Origin: Bacteroidota bacterium
GTDB lineage: Bacteria; Bacteroidota; Bacteroidia; Bacteroidales; FEN-979
Direction: 5' to 3'
Assembly (NCBI GenBank): GCA_026391835.1
Contig: JAPLDF010000077.1
Coordinates: 51,300-115,299, forward strand
DNA: 64,000 nucleotides
Part shown: positions 29,901 through 37,825 of the stretch, piece after piece
How positions within the stretch are numbered: the first letter of the stretch is position 1
How the letters are laid out: every line of letters begins with the position of its first letter
Made by a program: the position numbers and the translations under genes
Notes under the pieces: generated by a model
Told to the model about the DNA's origin: nothing
The model's input: only the letters and a program-made list of their open reading frames with translations
The model's database searches: none

Positions 29901-32900
29901 TAACCGTTAACCCGTTGCCGGACGCAGATGCCGGTGCCGACAGGGATATTTGCCTCAATGAAAGCACCACACTGGGAGCGCCACCATTAAAGAATGGCAG
30001 TGTCAACCTGTTCAGCTGGACATCCGACCCTGTAGGATTTACCTCGACGCTTGCCAGGCCGGTTGTAAGCCCGACGGTTACCACGACCTATACGGTTGTA
30101 GAAACCATCGTTTTGACCGGTTGCACCAATACGCACAGTGTAACAGTAACTGTCAATCCTTTGCCGCTGGCAGTGGCCGGCGACGACAGGGCGATCTGCC
30201 TCAACGAAAGTACCACCCTGGGAGCGCCAATCTCAAAAACCCCCGGCAATACTTTCAGCTGGACATCAGTCCCTGCAGGATTTACCTCAACACTGGCCAA
30301 CCCGGTGGTAAGCCCGACGGTGACGACGACCTATACAGTTGTGGAAACCATCCTGCTGACCGGATGTACCAACTCACACAGTGTAACCGTAACGGTGAAC
30401 CCGCTGCCTGACGCCGTGGCCGGGGATGACAGGGCAATCTGCCTGAATGAAAGCACCACCCTTGGAGCACAGGATACAAAAGGCCTGGAAAACTCCTTCA
30501 GCTGGACCTCTGTTCCTGTTGGGTTTACCTCAAGCCTTGCCAGGCCGGTTGTCAGCCCGACGGTTACCACAACTTATACTGTTGTTGAAACCATCGATCT
30601 GACCGGATGCAGCAATACACATAGTGTTACGGTAACGGTGAATCCGTTGCCTGATGCAGTGACCGGAGATGACAGGGCAATTTGCCTGAATGAAAACACC
30701 ACCATCGGAGCGGCAGCGGTTGCCGGCAACACATACAGCTGGAGCTCAACACCGGCCGGGTTTACTTCAACACTGGCCAATCCGACAGTCAGTCCTGTGG
30801 TAACCAGGACGTATACCCTGGTGGAAGCCATTACCCTCACCGGGTGTACCAACATACGCAGCGTCACGGTAACGGTTAATCCATTGCCGGCAGCAGTTGC
30901 AGGATCAGACAGGGCGATCTGCCTGAACGCAAACACTACGCTGGGCGGGTCTGTCGTAACAGGCAGCACCTACATCTGGAGTTCAAATCCATCCGGATTT
31001 ACTTCAACAGAGGCAAATCCTATGGTCAGCCCAACGATAACCACCACATATTCTGTGGTAGAAACCATTACTGCCACAGGATGCACCAATACACACGACG
31101 TAACGGTAACAGTGAACCCGTTGCCGGCTGCAATAGCTGGTGCCGACAGGGCGATCTGCCTCAATGAAAGCACGACACTTGGTGCCCCGCCGTTAAAATA
31201 CGTAACCAACACTTTCAGCTGGACCTCATCCCCGGCAGGATTTACCTCAACCCTTGCCAGGCCGGTTGTCAGCCCGACGGTTACCACAACCTATACAGTT
31301 GTAGAAACCATCCTGCTGACCGGATGCACCAATACGCATAGTGTTACGGTAACGGTGAATCCATTGCCTGACGCCATAGCCGGAGCTGACAGGGCGATCT
31401 GCCTGAATGAAAGCACCGACATCGGCGCAGCTGCCGTAGATGGCAACACTTACAGCTGGACATCGGTACCGGCAGGCTTTACTTCAGCCCTTGCCAACCC
31501 GACTGTAAGCCCAACAGTAACCACCACATATTCGGTTGTAGAAACCATTACTGCCACCGGGTGCAGCAATACACACAGTGTCACAGTAACAGTGAACCCG
31601 TTGCCGGCTGCAATTGCCGGTGCCGACAGGGAGATTTGCCTGAATGAAAGCACCACCCTGGGAGCTCCGCCGTTAAAGTATACATCCAACTCCTTCAGCT
31701 GGACCTCAGTTCCTGTCGGGTTTACTTCAACCCTTGCCAGGCCGGTTGTCAGCCCGACGGTTACCACAACTTATACTGTTGTTGAAACCATCGATCTGAC
31801 CGGATGCACCAATACGCATAGTGTCACGGTAACGGTAAATCCATTACCGGATGCTGTGGCCGGAGATGACAGGGCAATTTGCCTGAACGACAATACCACC
31901 CTTGGCTCAGATGCCGTAACGGGCAGCACCTACAGTTGGAGCGCAGTTCCCGCTGGCTTTACATCAACGCTGGCCAATCCACTGGTTAGTCCTACGGTAA
32001 CGACAACCTATACGGTTGTTGAGACCATCACGGCGACCGGCTGTACCAATACCAACAGTGTCATTGTAACGGTTAATCCATTGCCTGCAGCTGTTGCAGG
32101 ATCAGACAGGGCCATTTGCCTGAATGAAAACACCACCATAGGTGCATCCTCCGTTACAGGCAATACCTACAGCTGGACCGCGGTACCTTCAGGATTTACT
32201 TCAACAGAGGCCAATCCTTCGGTAAGTCCTGTAGTTACTACAACCTACACCCTTGTAGAAACTGTTTCTTTAACAGGTTGCAGTAATACGCACAGTGTAA
32301 CAGTAACAGTGAACCCGTTGCCGTCGGCAATAGCCGGTGCCGACAGGGATATCTGCCTCAATGAAAGCACCACCCTGGGAGCGCCGCCATTAAAGAACGG
32401 CAGTAGTAACCTGTTCAGCTGGACCTCGGTTCCTGTTGGGTTTACCTCAACCCTTGCCAGGCCGGTTGTCAGCCCGACGGTTACCACGACCTATACGGTT
32501 GTAGAGACCATTGTTTTGACTGGGTGCACCAATACGCACAGTGTTACGGTAACGGTGAATCCATTGCCGGATGCCGTGGCCGGAGCCGACAGGGCGATCT
32601 GCCTGAACGAAAGCACCGACATCGGCGAAGTTGCCGTAACTGGCAACACTTACAGCTGGACATCGGTACCGGCAGGCTATACATCAGCCCTTGCCAACCC
32701 GACGGTCAGTCCAACGGTAACGACAACCTATACTGTTGTAGAAACCATCACAGCCACCGGGTGCAACAATACACACAGTGTCACGGTAACAGTGAACCCG
32801 TTGCCGGAAGCAGTGGCCGGGGATGACAGGGCAATCTGCCTGAATGAAAGCACCACCCTTGGTGCTCCCGATTCAAAGATTTTGCTCAACTCCTTCAGCT

Positions 32901-35900
32901 GGACCTCCGTTCCTGTTGGGTTTACTTCAACCCTTGCCAGGCCGGTTGTAAGTCCGACTGTTACGACAACCTATACCGTTGTTGAAACCATCCTGCTTAC
33001 CGGGTGTAACAATACACATAGTGTTACGGTAACGGTGAATCCATTGCCTGCAGCTGTTGCAGGAGCCGACAGGGACATTTGCCTGAACGACAATACCACG
33101 CTTGGCGCAGATGCCGTAAGTGGCAGTACCTACAGCTGGAGCGCTGTTCCCGCTGGCTTTACATCAGCACTGGCCAATCCAGTGGTTAGTCCTACGGTTA
33201 CCACAACCTACACCGTTGTTGAAACAATCACACTGACCGGTTGCATCAATACCAACAGTGTGACAGTAACAGTAAATCCATTGCCTGAAGCTTTAGCAGG
33301 TGCCGACAGGGCGATTTGCCTGAATGAAAGCACCACGCTTGGTGGTCCTGCATTAAAGACCAGTTCAAACTCCTTCAGCTGGACCTCTGTCCCGGCAGGG
33401 TTTACTTCAACCCTTGCCAGGCCCATCGTAAGCCCGACAGTTACCACAACCTATACCGTTGTGGAAACCATCACGCTGACCGGATGTACCAATACGCACA
33501 GTGTCACGGTAACAGTGAACCCGTTGCCGGCGGCAATAGCCGGTGCCGACAGGGAGATCTGTCTCAATGAAAGCACGACCCTGGGAGCGCCGCCGTTAAA
33601 GAACGGCGTTGGGAACTCCTTCAGCTGGACCTCGGTTCCTGTAGGGTTTACCTCAACGCTTGCCAATCCGGTTGTCAGTCCGACAGTAACAACAACCTAC
33701 ACCGTTGTTGAAACCATCACACTGACTGGTTGCACCAATACCAACAGTGTCACGGTAACAGTGAACCCATTACCGGAAGCAGTGGCTGGCGCAGACAGGG
33801 AGATTTGTCTGAATGAAAGCACAACCCTGGGAGCTCCGCAATTAAAAACGACCGGTAACTCCTTCAGCTGGACCTCTGTCCCGGCAGGATTTACTTCAAC
33901 CCTTGCCAGGCCGGTCGTCAGCCCGACAGTAACTACAACCTATACTGTTGTAGAAACCATCATCCTCACCGGGTGTACCAATACACACAGTGTCACGGTA
34001 ACAGTGAACCCGTTGCCGGAGGCAGTGGCCGGGGCTGACAGGGCAATTTGCCTGAATGAAAGCACGACACTGGGCGCTCCACCTTTGAAGACGATCCTCA
34101 ACTCCTTCAGCTGGACCTCAGTTCCTGTCGGGTTTACTTCAACCCTTGCCAGGCCGGTTGTAAGTCCGACTGTTACGACAACCTATACCGTTGTTGAAAC
34201 CATCCTGCTTACCGGGTGTAACAATACACATAGTGTAACAGTAACCGTGAATCCATTGCCGGTGGCAGTGGCGGGAACCGACAGGGATATCTGCTTCAAT
34301 TCAAACACCATCATTGGTGCAGAAGCAGTTGCAGGAAGTACGTACAGCTGGACAGCGGTTCCGGCGGGATTTACTTCAGCTCTTGCCAATCCAACGGTCA
34401 GCCCGACGGTCACGACGACTTATACTGTTGTTGAGACCATCACACTTACCGGCTGTACCAATACGCACAGCGTTACGGTAACTGTGATTCCGCTCTCATA
34501 CCTCAGCGGCACGTTAACCCCGTCAGCCATTTGCAGTGGCGCAACCTTCGGTTATACTGCAACAAGTGCCACCGCGGGGGCAACCTTTGCCTGGTCAAGG
34601 GCAACCGTTGCAGGAATAACCGAACCTGGTACTTCCGGAACAGTTGATGTAAGTGAAGTGCTCACCAATACCACAACTTCACCCATAGCTGTTACGTATG
34701 TTTACATTACCACTGCCAATGGCTGCAGCAATGCCGGTGAAAATGTTGTGGTTACCGTAAACCCGATACCGGTTTTGAGCAGTACGTTAACACCGGCATC
34801 GGTCTGCAACGGCGTAACTTTTGGCTACACAGCCTTAAGTGCCACCCCGGGTGCAACCTTCGCATGGTCGCGTGCAACCATTACAGGGATCACACAGGCG
34901 GGAACGACAGGAGCGGGAAATGTGAGCGAGATGCTTTCGAACACGACCACCGCGCCCATTGATGTTACCTATGTTTACACCACCACCGCCAACGGATGCA
35001 GCAATACATTCCAGGATGTGGTTGTAAAGGTCAATCCCACTGCGGTACTCAGCAGTACACTAACACCGGCCGCTATCAACAGTGCGGTAACCTTTGTTTA
35101 TACGGCTGCAAGTGCCACGACCGGTGCAACCTTTACCTGGTCGCGGGCTACCATTGCAGGCATCACGCAGCCGGGTAGTTCAGGAAGCGGAAATGTAAGT
35201 GAAAAACTGACCAATACCTCTACGTTGCCCATTGCGGTTACCTACCTGTACACAACAACCATCAACGGATGCAGCAATGCACCCGAGCATGTTGTCGTCA
35301 CTGTTTATCCTACAGCAGACCTGAGCAGCACATTGACCCCGCCGGCAGTTTGCAGCGCGGCACCTTTTATCTATACAGCTACAAGTACCACCCCGGGGGC
35401 GACTTTTGCCTGGACGAGGGCTACTTTGGCAGGTGTGATCCCGGTTGGTACAGGCGGAACAGGAAATGTGTTCGAAGTGCTGATCAACACAACGACAGCG
35501 CCCATTGCGGTAATGTACGTTTATACAACGACCGTAAACGGATACAGCAATACGCCTCAGAATGTGGTGGTCATGCTGAACCCGACGCCTGCGCTGAGCA
35601 GCTCGTTAACACCACCGGGCATCTGCAGCGGTTCTGTATTTTCCTATACAGCTACAAGTGCAACGCCGGGATCGACTTATGGATGGTCCAGGGCGACAAA
35701 ACCAGGCATCATTCAGCCTGGCAGATCCGGAACGGGTAATGTCAATGAAGTGCTGACCAGTAGTGTCGCAGCGCCGGTTAATGTTACCTATGTATACACC
35801 ACCACTGCGAATGGATGCAGTGGGGCGTCTCAACAGGTTGTGGTAACGGTGAGCCCGGTCTTACCGGTAAGTTTAACGATAACCGCCGATGCCACCGAGG

Positions 35901-36667
35901 TGTGTATGGGAACGGTTGTCCACTTTACAGCTACACCGGTCAATGGAGGAATCACCCCCGGTTACCAGTGGAAGCTTAATAACAGCAATGTGACGGGAGC
36001 AACCAATTCCACCTATTCGCTTACGACGTATGCCGTCGGAACTTCGGTAAGTTGCGTGCTGACTTCATCTGCAACACCATGTACCACCGGAAACCCGGCA
36101 ACTTCCAACACTGTATTCATCACTGTTACGGATATTTGTCCGACGGTGGATGTTGTTGGAATTGTCGCCGATGGTGAGACCATGTGTTACAATGCCAGCC
36201 AAACCATCACAGTCGCCGGCAACGGGACTACCTTCACGGTGAATTCCGGGGGCCACGCGACCATGATCGCCGGTCAGAACATTATCTATAACCCGGGAAC
36301 CACTGTTTATGCGGGGGGCTACATGCGCGGCTACATCTCTGAAACCGATCGTTGCGGGGCGAAGTCAGCCTCTATTGTCAATGCCGGATCAGGTGAAGAT
36401 GAACAGGTGTTTGTTCAGAAAACTGCCTTCAGACTCTATCCCAACCCGACAACCGGGACCTTCACTGTTGAACAAACCCGTGGTGTGTTGCATGAGGTTG
36501 TAAAGGTTGAGATTTACAGCATGCTCGGAGGAAAAGTGATGACAGGACAGCTGAACGGTGAAACAAAACGTGAGTTCTCCATCTCTGAATTCCCTGTTGG
36601 CGTCTATTTTGTAAAGGTGCTCGCCGGCAGTGAGGCAGAGACGATCAAATTGATCAAAGTAAATTAA
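20945..36667 (+). CDS. Giant T9SS surface protein with 31 PKD/Ig-like repeats
   Basis: 5240 residues in one intact frame. Order: N-terminal hydrophobic signal (about 12-35); kelch-like propeller (about 40-310, YNSWATL-type blades); a calx-beta-like stretch; two FN3-like units (RGVCWN...YYVRAYAT); six Ig-like units (QTICYN...YEWQTNASG, about 23620-25325); then 9 and 22 near-identical 80-residue units (1833-2550 and 2751-4514). Each unit starts PLP.A.AG.DR.ICLN and ends VETI..TGC...HSVTVTVN, with two Cys that could form a disulfide. Five LSSTLTP...ATFAWSRAT units and a T9SS type A sorting domain (LYPNPTTGTFTVEQ) follow. It is probably a very long surface adhesin or filament. Preceded by a strong SD and followed by a terminator. 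Confidence 0.92.
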   Translation: MKNIYENQRFVHLTGATVLTFLLVLLLALPSRMIGGTISGIFTTLPDCPQSLNAMCIDPASGFMYALGNDNSSAYFKYDIALGTWTTLASASHITDNNAGATLVNGKIYISYTEYADLEVYTIATNSWATLTGPPSSDGTGNISNDGTNLYIACEGTPGDFWRYNIAAGTYTALASAPVVEKWGGLAYKNGYFYCSEGNGNTGFSRYHVATNTWEVLTAVPDGAVLGAAIYDAYYYCMGGYGGSNLYSYDLGAQEWNNTLTLPWEIDDASICVYNGSLYIFQGEAGTGFTKFTPNNPMLTNMEPIPLRYTLGAAAKVITSTLTASQNTGTNFVSGTVTISGNFESGKDVLSFVNAYGITGSWNSTTGVLTLTGTTTIANYQAALRSVKYSNTVGSSGATRTIDFSVTDGVLNSNTASRDVLAPGPPSVSTAAISAISATSATSGGNVLDDGGATVTVRGVCWNNVGTPVTANPNTTNGTGMGAFTSSITGLINGTTWYVRAYATNSYGTSYGSEESFVAADYPPTVTTTAISAINATSATSGGDVTIAGSYPVTARGVCWNTIGSPTTADPKTSNGTGTGAFTSSITGLTLGTTYYVRAYATSSAGTSYGNELYFMATDGPTVDAGPDATTCDTDYEVSGSTGGPYSVNYTEWSTGGDGYFDNTSSLATTYYPGSGDISTGFVTLTLFAEFSDPATTTLTDDMTLTISNTVGGAISPTIGGVCAGTNSTLLTLENYTGTIQKWQYSANGTDAWTDIAASTASTYTATDLSASRYYRVVVKNGTCYAANSELALINAEVTPVSGSLAKTPDVATVFDGTDVSAVLTPGTGGKGTDALLYRTKTGAVWSAPLAYTSGTAIATTGKTGVNIYTWREFTYCDPGSSIVSVEWTVELKPTPGAIAASQTICYNTTPAAFTSTTAGTGIGTISYEWQTNASGSYVTISGATVATYQAPTLTATTSYQRRTVAYSGGTYYYSDYTTPVTITVQSTPTAGAIATDQTVCYGTAPALLTSTAGTGSGTISYEWQTNASGSYLNISGATAATYQPPSLTSTRSYQRRTVSTLNGNVCYSDYTTPVVITVQTVPLSFPLGTAQTICYNTAPAPLTSDAGTGSGTISYEWQTNASGSYLDISGATDVSYQPPALTATTSYKKRTVSTLNGNSCYSVYSNIVTITVQSIPGAGAIGTAQTICYNTTPNALSSLVLTPGSPSISYEWQTNASGSYADISGATAASYQPPALTATTSYQRRTVSTLNGNVCYSGYTTPVTITVQSTPTAGATSSNQIICYNTVPALITSITEGTGSGTISYEWTTASNGSPWHNVTGATQATYQPPALTASTNYARRTVSTLNGNSCYSVYANEVVITVQTTPTAGAIATAQTICSNTAPALLTSATVGTGDGTISYEWQTNASGSYVTIDGATDATYQPPTLTAATSYKRRTVSTSWGTSCYSVYTTPVTITIDPVSVGGTVGTSTHVCTGTNSTLLTLTGKTGVVQRWQYSTNSGTDWTDINSATNTTYTATNLTVTTDYRAVVKSGTCPEAYSVAATITVDPTSNGGNVSGSSIVCYGTNSTLLTLYGQTGTVVKWQYTSDGGYHWIDIASATNTTYTATNLTTTTSFRVVVQSGVCGATPGGYANVTVRTQFVAPVASGAQTICWNTTAGSLSATAAAGGTGPFSYQWQYSYDQSTWEDIEGETSLSLLPGDLYETTYYRLLATDQGTPSCSLDVPSNTVTVTVRDPFTASELSIAGDQASTCYNTAPGLITATPTTGGSGPPFTYQWQMKTTGSWTNTGTNSLTYQPGNLTVYTQFRLIAYDGGVPSCGAVFSLNNIALTIDPLPDAIAGDDRAICLNESTTLGRPPLKSSSNTYSWTSVPAGFTSTLARPIVSPTVTTTYTLVETITATGCINSHSVTVTVNPLPAAVAGADRPICLNASTTIGAAAVSGNTYAWTSVPAGFTSTLANPTVSPTVTTTYTVVETITLTGCNNTHDVTVTVNPLPVAASGSDRDICLNGSTTLGAAAVSGSTYSWSSTPAGFTSTLAEPTVSPTVTTTYTVVETITATGCSNNNAVVVTVNPLPAAVAGADRAICLNESTTLGAPPLKTTGNSFSWTSVPAGFTSTLANPVVSPTVTTTYTVTETITLTGCTNTHSVTVTVNPLPAAIAGADRAICLNESTTLGAPPLKIPNNSFSWTSVPVGFTSTLARPVVSPTVTTTYTVVETINLTGCTNSNSVTVTVNPLPAAEAGADRDICLNESTDIGATAVTGNTYSWTSVPAGFTSALANPNVSPTVTTTYSVVETITATGCHNTHSVVVTVNPLPPAIAGADREICLNASTTLGASTLKGISSTFSWTSVPAGFTSTLARPSVSPTVTTVYTVEETYTATGCTNSNSVTVTVNPLPEAAAGSDRDICLNGSTTLGASAVTGSTYSWTSAPAGFTSALAEPTVSPTVTTTYTVVETFTATGCANNNSVVVTVNPLPVAAAGSAGTICYGSSTSIGAAAVTGSTYSWSSVPAGFTSTLANPTVSPTVTTTYTVAETITLTGCTHSNSVILTVRPEFIQASCAADHQQICYNNHAAPIVATPASGGSGGYTYQWQYSDNGTGGWNNIAGATTLTYSSGILISTIYYRILTTDIGTPCCGTDVAGNAVEVIVNDPLYPSVVTINPSTTAICLNATPGLLSATAATGGTGPFTYQWQKRLTAVGAWTNVGPNTIGNTTYQPGPALVNTYYRVIAKDIGLPSCGSTFSNAVYITILPIPAAVAGSDATICNGFSASLGATAVSGSTYSWSSVPAGYSSTLSNPTVSPTVTTTYTVVETITATGCTNSHSVTITVNPLPAAAAGSDRDICLNASTTLGADAIAGSTYSWSAVPSGFTSTLANPAVSPTVTTTYTVVETITATGCTDTHSVTVTVNPLPEAIAGADRAICLNESTILGAPPLRTTGNSFSWTSVPAGFTSTLANPEVSPSVTTTYTVVETITLTGCTNTHSVTVTVNPLPDADAGADRDICLNESTTLGAPPLKNGSVNLFSWTSDPVGFTSTLARPVVSPTVTTTYTVVETIVLTGCTNTHSVTVTVNPLPLAVAGDDRAICLNESTTLGAPISKTPGNTFSWTSVPAGFTSTLANPVVSPTVTTTYTVVETILLTGCTNSHSVTVTVNPLPDAVAGDDRAICLNESTTLGAQDTKGLENSFSWTSVPVGFTSSLARPVVSPTVTTTYTVVETIDLTGCSNTHSVTVTVNPLPDAVTGDDRAICLNENTTIGAAAVAGNTYSWSSTPAGFTSTLANPTVSPVVTRTYTLVEAITLTGCTNIRSVTVTVNPLPAAVAGSDRAICLNANTTLGGSVVTGSTYIWSSNPSGFTSTEANPMVSPTITTTYSVVETITATGCTNTHDVTVTVNPLPAAIAGADRAICLNESTTLGAPPLKYVTNTFSWTSSPAGFTSTLARPVVSPTVTTTYTVVETILLTGCTNTHSVTVTVNPLPDAIAGADRAICLNESTDIGAAAVDGNTYSWTSVPAGFTSALANPTVSPTVTTTYSVVETITATGCSNTHSVTVTVNPLPAAIAGADREICLNESTTLGAPPLKYTSNSFSWTSVPVGFTSTLARPVVSPTVTTTYTVVETIDLTGCTNTHSVTVTVNPLPDAVAGDDRAICLNDNTTLGSDAVTGSTYSWSAVPAGFTSTLANPLVSPTVTTTYTVVETITATGCTNTNSVIVTVNPLPAAVAGSDRAICLNENTTIGASSVTGNTYSWTAVPSGFTSTEANPSVSPVVTTTYTLVETVSLTGCSNTHSVTVTVNPLPSAIAGADRDICLNESTTLGAPPLKNGSSNLFSWTSVPVGFTSTLARPVVSPTVTTTYTVVETIVLTGCTNTHSVTVTVNPLPDAVAGADRAICLNESTDIGEVAVTGNTYSWTSVPAGYTSALANPTVSPTVTTTYTVVETITATGCNNTHSVTVTVNPLPEAVAGDDRAICLNESTTLGAPDSKILLNSFSWTSVPVGFTSTLARPVVSPTVTTTYTVVETILLTGCNNTHSVTVTVNPLPAAVAGADRDICLNDNTTLGADAVSGSTYSWSAVPAGFTSALANPVVSPTVTTTYTVVETITLTGCINTNSVTVTVNPLPEALAGADRAICLNESTTLGGPALKTSSNSFSWTSVPAGFTSTLARPIVSPTVTTTYTVVETITLTGCTNTHSVTVTVNPLPAAIAGADREICLNESTTLGAPPLKNGVGNSFSWTSVPVGFTSTLANPVVSPTVTTTYTVVETITLTGCTNTNSVTVTVNPLPEAVAGADREICLNESTTLGAPQLKTTGNSFSWTSVPAGFTSTLARPVVSPTVTTTYTVVETIILTGCTNTHSVTVTVNPLPEAVAGADRAICLNESTTLGAPPLKTILNSFSWTSVPVGFTSTLARPVVSPTVTTTYTVVETILLTGCNNTHSVTVTVNPLPVAVAGTDRDICFNSNTIIGAEAVAGSTYSWTAVPAGFTSALANPTVSPTVTTTYTVVETITLTGCTNTHSVTVTVIPLSYLSGTLTPSAICSGATFGYTATSATAGATFAWSRATVAGITEPGTSGTVDVSEVLTNTTTSPIAVTYVYITTANGCSNAGENVVVTVNPIPVLSSTLTPASVCNGVTFGYTALSATPGATFAWSRATITGITQAGTTGAGNVSEMLSNTTTAPIDVTYVYTTTANGCSNTFQDVVVKVNPTAVLSSTLTPAAINSAVTFVYTAASATTGATFTWSRATIAGITQPGSSGSGNVSEKLTNTSTLPIAVTYLYTTTINGCSNAPEHVVVTVYPTADLSSTLTPPAVCSAAPFIYTATSTTPGATFAWTRATLAGVIPVGTGGTGNVFEVLINTTTAPIAVMYVYTTTVNGYSNTPQNVVVMLNPTPALSSSLTPPGICSGSVFSYTATSATPGSTYGWSRATKPGIIQPGRSGTGNVNEVLTSSVAAPVNVTYVYTTTANGCSGASQQVVVTVSPVLPVSLTITADATEVCMGTVVHFTATPVNGGITPGYQWKLNNSNVTGATNSTYSLTTYAVGTSVSCVLTSSATPCTTGNPATSNTVFITVTDICPTVDVVGIVADGETMCYNASQTITVAGNGTTFTVNSGGHATMIAGQNIIYNPGTTVYAGGYMRGYISETDRCGAKSASIVNAGSGEDEQVFVQKTAFRLYPNPTTGTFTVEQTRGVLHEVVKVEIYSMLGGKVMTGQLNGETKREFSISEFPVGVYFVKVLAGSEAETIKLIKVN
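26441..28594 (+). repeat. Repeat block 1: nine 240-bp coding units
   Basis: Nine tandem units of about 240 bp encoding PLP...TVTVN domains. Two length classes occur: long units with an APPLK-x4-SFSW insert and short units with AVSG-TYSW. Ends where two unrelated Ig-like units interrupt the array (28595-29194). Confidence 0.9.
29195..34486 (+). repeat. Repeat block 2: twenty-two 240-bp coding units
   Basis: Twenty-two tandem units averaging about 240 bp, from PIPAAVAGSD to the last SVTVTVIPL. The order of unit types long / DIG-short / long / DNTT-short appears twice, in units 18-21 and 23-26 of the whole series, showing that several units were duplicated together. High identity makes assembly collapse or recombination plausible. 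Confidence 0.9.
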
Positions 36668-36693
36668 ATCCAAAGAAGAATGAATAACCAGAC

Positions 36694-36721
36694 AAAAAAT
36701 CCCGTGAAAGCGGGATTTTTT
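36694..36721. terminator. Intrinsic terminator after giant gene
   Basis: AAAAAATCCCG / CGGGATTTTTT with a TGAAAG loop, almost the same as the hairpin at 2253-2280. Lies between the giant gene and the convergent lipoate-ligase gene and can act on both. Confidence 0.85.
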
Positions 36722-36746
36722 GTTTTAACCAGGTGCGATCGATTTT

Positions 36747-37730
36747 TCAGAACATCCCTTCAAGGAACTCGCTGGTTGTCAGTCCGGAAAAGTAATTGTC
36801 AATAATGAATGGTTCCAGTGCCTTTTGAATGTCATGTTCATGGTGCACAACGCCTGTAAGTGCATGCTCTATTTCTTCCGTATCGAATTTGCTGAAATAG
36901 TCACCAAAAATTTTTATATGCATGATCGTGCCATTGTGTACATCCAGGTCGAATTCGATGGTGCCGCTTTTTTCGGTACGCACCACTTTCCTGAAATTGT
37001 AATTGGGAGAATAGCCGAAATTCCATTCCCAGGTGTTGTATTTGGTCCTGACCAGTTCATGGATGTTATCATGGTCCTCTTCTGTAAGTTCAATCAGCCG
37101 GGCATCCGGGTATTTGGCAACAATGTGATCCTGGATCAGTGTGGCAAACTGCATCACATCCATAGGATGTGCGAGGTGTTCGCTGATGTTCGTCACCCTG
37201 CTTCGCACCGATTTCACAGCTTTGTCCTGGAACTTCAGCGGATCGGCACGAAGCGCCTCTGCAAGGTTCGGCATGTGTGAGGAAAAGAGGAGCGTGCCAT
37301 GATGCAATACCTTGTTTTTCCATATATGCTCGGCATTTCCCGAAAATTTTTTTCCATCGATGGTGAGGTCATTCCGGCCTTCAAACCTGGCATTGATCCC
37401 CATGTTTTGCAACACATCAAGGATCGGCTCAGTATATTTTCGGAAGTCAATGAGACTATCCTTTTGACCGGTTTGGATGAATGTAAAGTTCAGGTTTCCC
37501 AGGTCATGAAACACTGCGCCACCGCCGCTGAGCCTGCGCACCACGGGAATGTTGTTCTGTTTGACGTAATCGACATTGATCTCCGCAAGGGTATTCTGGT
37601 GCTTGCCCACAATGATGCACGGCAGGTTGCGCCACAGCATGAAGGAGTCTTCCTGGTAGTTTTTTAACACATATTCTTCCGTGGCGAGGTTGAAATAGGG
37701 GTCGGTGTTGTGCCGTCTGATGATGATCAT
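36747..37730 (-). CDS. lplA: Lipoate-protein ligase A
   Basis: 327 residues from the ATG at 37730 (MIIIRRHNTDPYFNLATEEY); a Met seven codons earlier is possible. Carries the lipoate/biotin ligase core: LWRNLPCIIVGKHQN near 35, the RRLSGGGAVFHDLGNLNFTF loop near 70 (adenylate-binding), and KKFSGNAEHIWKNKVLHHGTLL near 130. It activates free lipoate with ATP and attaches it to the lipoyl domains of 2-oxoacid dehydrogenases and GcvH. The C-terminal accessory domain is present. Own promoter box at 37749-37756, divergent from the acyltransferase gene. Confidence 0.92.
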   Translation of the reverse strand: MIIIRRHNTDPYFNLATEEYVLKNYQEDSFMLWRNLPCIIVGKHQNTLAEINVDYVKQNNIPVVRRLSGGGAVFHDLGNLNFTFIQTGQKDSLIDFRKYTEPILDVLQNMGINARFEGRNDLTIDGKKFSGNAEHIWKNKVLHHGTLLFSSHMPNLAEALRADPLKFQDKAVKSVRSRVTNISEHLAHPMDVMQFATLIQDHIVAKYPDARLIELTEEDHDNIHELVRTKYNTWEWNFGYSPNYNFRKVVRTEKSGTIEFDLDVHNGTIMHIKIFGDYFSKFDTEEIEHALTGVVHHEHDIQKALEPFIIDNYFSGLTTSEFLEGMF

Positions 37731-37748
37731 GTACGAATTATTTTGAAG

Positions 37749-37756
37749 CAAAATTA
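37749..37756 (-). promoter_or_regulatory. Putative -7 box for lplA
   Basis: Minus-strand TAATTTTG, an exact TAnnTTTG match, about 20 bases before the ATG at 37730. No -33 TTG at the usual spacing. Confidence 0.45.
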
Positions 37757-37779
37757 CGGCTTTCTTGCAAATAGGTCGT

Positions 37780-37787
37780 TATATTTG
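37780..37787 (+). promoter_or_regulatory. Putative -7 box for lipid A acyltransferase
   Basis: TATATTTG, an exact TAnnTTTG match, about 38 bases before the ATG at 37826. Supports that start over the in-frame-looking ATG at 37799, which would be almost at the transcription start. Confidence 0.5.
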
Positions 37788-37825
37788 CAGCCCAAACATG
37801 GTTAACTGGTTACCAAATCTGCCGT

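Noticed and set aside
26536..34413. Many similar minus-strand frames of 70-130 codons within the giant gene
   Set aside because: They are reverse-strand copies of the same tandem repeat, so their similarity is a by-product.
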